Source of the DNA: Propionibacteriaceae bacterium
GTDB lineage: Bacteria; Actinomycetota; Actinomycetes; Propionibacteriales; Propionibacteriaceae
Assembly: GCA_030538175.1 (NCBI GenBank)
Contig: JAUNUL010000136.1
Coordinates: 1-7,699 of the forward strand
Length of the DNA stretch: 7,699 nt
Direction of reading: 5' to 3'
The notes under the pieces are model-generated. The model saw only the letters and a list, made by a program, of their open reading frames with translations. It made no database searches and was not told the DNA's origin. Every line of letters starts with the position of its first letter. Position 1 is the stretch's first letter. This document shows positions 6,901 through 7,699 of the stretch, piece by piece. A program made the translations under genes and the position numbers.

Positions 6901-7619
6901 GCGTGTGGATCGTCGGTGGCGATGGTTGGGCGTACGACATCGGCTCCGGCGGGCTCGACCACGTGCTCGCCTCCGGCCGCAACGTCAACGTGCTGGTCCT
7001 GGACACCGAGGTCTATTCCAACACCGGCGGCCAGTCCTCGAAGTCGACCCCGCTCGGCGCGGTGGCCAAGTTCGCGGCTGCGGGCAAGACCACCAACAAA
7101 AAGGACTTGGCGATGCAGGCGATTGCTTATGGCAACGTCTATGTCGCGCGGGTCGCCATGGGTGCGGACCCGCAGCAGACGCTGAAGGCGTTCCGGGAGG
7201 CGGAGTCCTATGAGGGCCCGAGCCTGATCATCGCCTATAGCCATTGCATCGCGCACGGGATCGACATGCGCAAGGGCTTGGACCAGCAATACAACGCGGT
7301 CAACTCCGGGCACTTCCCGTTGATGCGGTTCAACCCGGTGGCCAGCCAGAACGGCGAGAACCCGTTCCTGCTGGACTCGCCGAAGCCGCGGGTGCCGCTG
7401 AAGGACTATCTCTACAAGGAACTGCGCTATCGCATGCTGGCTCAGTCCGACCCGAAAGAAGCCGCTCGTCTGCTTGACCTGGCGACCGTGGCCGTCCACC
7501 AGCGGTGGGAGACCTATCAGGAGATGGCCACCAAGGGGGCTGCGGAGTTCGCCCGCGATGCACGCCGCGAGGGTGAGGTTGCCCCCGAGAAGCAAGCCGA
7601 GAAGGAAGGCACCAAGTGA
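3993..7619 (+). CDS. nifJ: Pyruvate:ferredoxin (flavodoxin) oxidoreductase, single-chain homodimer type
   Basis: This 1208-residue enzyme oxidises pyruvate with CoA to acetyl-CoA and CO2, reducing ferredoxin or flavodoxin. All parts are present. Domain I has YPITPSS (30-36). T33, E66 and R116 match T31, E64 and R114, which contact substrate or thiamine diphosphate in the Desulfovibrio africanus enzyme. Two ferredoxin-type clusters are at C696/C699/C702/C706 and C752/C755/C758/C762. The thiamine diphosphate domain has CSGCGE (C826, C829), C854, GGDGW (975-979), NTGGQ (1010-1014) and C1085, so the proximal cluster has its four cysteines. After C1085 only 123 residues remain, ending in a charged Lys/Glu tail. 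The long oxygen-protecting extension of the D. africanus enzyme therefore seems absent. The natural direction and carrier are unknown. The operon with a NAD(P)H flavoprotein argues for coupling to NAD(P)H. A 2-oxoglutarate enzyme is unlikely given this fused architecture. Confidence 0.97.
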   Translation: MTRKPTRAIIDGNEAAASVAYRLNELCSIYPITPSSTMAELADEWAAHGRTNVWGTTPTVIEMQSEAGAAGTMHGALQGGALSTTFTASQGLLLMIPNMYKIAGELTSTVFHVAARSIAAQGLSIFGDHQDVMAVRQTGFALLSSTSVQEAHDLACVAQLATLESRVPFVHFFDGFRTSHELNTMSMLSDDDLRSLIPEHLIREHRARALSPAHPIIRGTAQNPDVYFQGRETVNPFYNDTPAIVQSAMDRFAERTGRHYNLVDYHGAPDADRVIVIMGSGAETVRATVDHLIARGEKVGLIHLRLYRPFPVQQVLAAVPSCCQKIAVLDRTKEPGSGGEPLFLDVAAALGESYARGERDRLPQIIGGRYGLSSKEFTPGMVEGVYAELAKDKPRSRFTVGIIDDVTHLSLDYDESLDITSDDTLSAVFYGLGSDGTVGANKNTIKILGDDPNRFAQAYFVYDSKKSGSRTVSHLRFGPTPIQAPYLVSRAGFIGCHHWSILEQVDILATAREGTILLLNTPHPPGEVFMQLPAPVQDRIVELGLQVWTVDAGAVARQAGLGNRTNTVLQTCFFAISGVMPAEEAITAIKQSIRKTYGRRGAEVVTRNERAVDASVSNLHRVPVPEQAVGGHPLQAPVPAHAPEFVRTVTAEMMAGRGDLLPVSALPVDGSYPSGTTAYEKRNISSIVAEWDPETCIQCGNCSFVCPHSVIRSKYYAPDKLAGAPESFQSAPLNTVGVPLAQYTLQVFAEDCTGCGLCVEACPVKPIGQPNRRAINLSPVAERLEDEKRNIEFFESIPNNDRTRVDFGTIRGTQFLQPLFEFSGACSGCGETPYVKLLSQLFGDRATIANATGCSSIYGGNLPTTPWTQNEYGRGPAWSNSLFEDNAEFGLGMRLAADLHTGLARKRLVQLREEVGPELVDAILDADQHSESQLAAQALRVQQLRERLEDLNGHRVEDLKSVLDHLIRRSVWIVGGDGWAYDIGSGGLDHVLASGRNVNVLVLDTEVYSNTGGQSSKSTPLGAVAKFAAAGKTTNKKDLAMQAIAYGNVYVARVAMGADPQQTLKAFREAESYEGPSLIIAYSHCIAHGIDMRKGLDQQYNAVNSGHFPLMRFNPVASQNGENPFLLDSPKPRVPLKDYLYKELRYRMLAQSDPKEAARLLDLATVAVHQRWETYQEMATKGAAEFARDARREGEVAPEKQAEKEGTK

Positions 7620-7620
7620 C

Positions 7621-7699
7621 ATGCCCGATCTGAGCACCACCTATGTGGGACTGTCCCTGCGCAACCCCCTGGTCGCCTCGGCCGGGCCCTTGACCCAGA
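7621..7699 (+). CDS. Dihydroorotate-dehydrogenase-like flavoprotein, N-terminal fragment
   Basis: Only 26 codons are present before the window ends, starting MPDLSTTYVGLSLRNPLVAS and running on to AGPLTQ. The block GLxLRNPLVxxAGPLT is the opening strand and first FMN-barrel motif of the dihydroorotate dehydrogenase / PreA superfamily. The start lies one base after the PFOR stop. The purine-rich AAGGAAGG at 7602-7609, inside the last PFOR codons, is the likely ribosome-binding site, with an 11-base spacing that is slightly long. From memory, DHOD-like proteins of this kind often accompany PFOR genes, and their substrate is unknown. True PyrD of pyrimidine synthesis is less likely in this setting. 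The catalytic residue and any C-terminal ferredoxin domain lie outside the window. Confidence 0.8.
   Translation, partial: MPDLSTTYVGLSLRNPLVASAGPLTQ

Noticed and set aside
6780..7640. A 286-codon minus-strand open frame across the PFOR 3' end
   Set aside because: It is antisense to the thiamine diphosphate domain and no domain is visible. The hydrophobic opening segment comes from reading the Lys/Glu-rich tail backwards.

Overview
The window is high-GC DNA from a bacterium, most likely an actinobacterium. Supporting signs are a groEL leader with HrcA/CIRCE operators, a DUF3263 protein, promoters placed for leaderless transcripts, and the style of the GroEL N-terminus. A fermentative or facultative member such as one of the Propionibacteriaceae would fit the pyruvate:ferredoxin oxidoreductase, but this is a guess, not a sequence match.

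Layout. The left edge holds the first 33 codons of groL (GroEL chaperonin) on the minus strand. Its leader and promoter (about 101-277) carry two complete CIRCE operators. Diverging from it is a small membrane-type protein with an HEXXH metallopeptidase motif (285-725). That gene converges on a minus-strand DUF3263 gene (731-1024), and a long hairpin sits at the junction. DUF3263 and manA (mannose-6-phosphate isomerase, 1104-2288) diverge from a 79-bp spacer. Each has a TACGAT box exactly six bases before its ATG, so both mRNAs are probably leaderless.

The right half (2356 to the window end) is a tight operon of three redox genes. The first is a GltD-like FAD/NAD(P)H oxidoreductase with a C-terminal two-cluster ferredoxin domain. 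The second is a full-length pyruvate:ferredoxin/flavodoxin oxidoreductase (NifJ/PFOR), coupled to the first by an ATGA overlap. The third is the start of a dihydroorotate-dehydrogenase-like (PreA-like) flavoprotein, one base after the PFOR stop.

How the genes may work together. PFOR decarboxylates pyruvate to acetyl-CoA and passes low-potential electrons through its iron-sulfur clusters. The GltD-like protein could take them through its ferredoxin domain and exchange them with NAD(P)H through FAD, giving a split version of a pyruvate:NADP+ oxidoreductase. The DHOD-like protein would be a third flavin partner of unknown substrate. The GltD-like and DHOD-like pair resembles a PreT/PreA pair with PFOR between them. 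This operon is the most interesting system in the window. The PFOR chemistry is well supported; the coupling is inference.

There are no tRNA or rRNA genes, CRISPR arrays, insertion sequences or prophage signs. No gene-free stretch exceeds 300 bases; the longest is 101-284, which is the groL control region.
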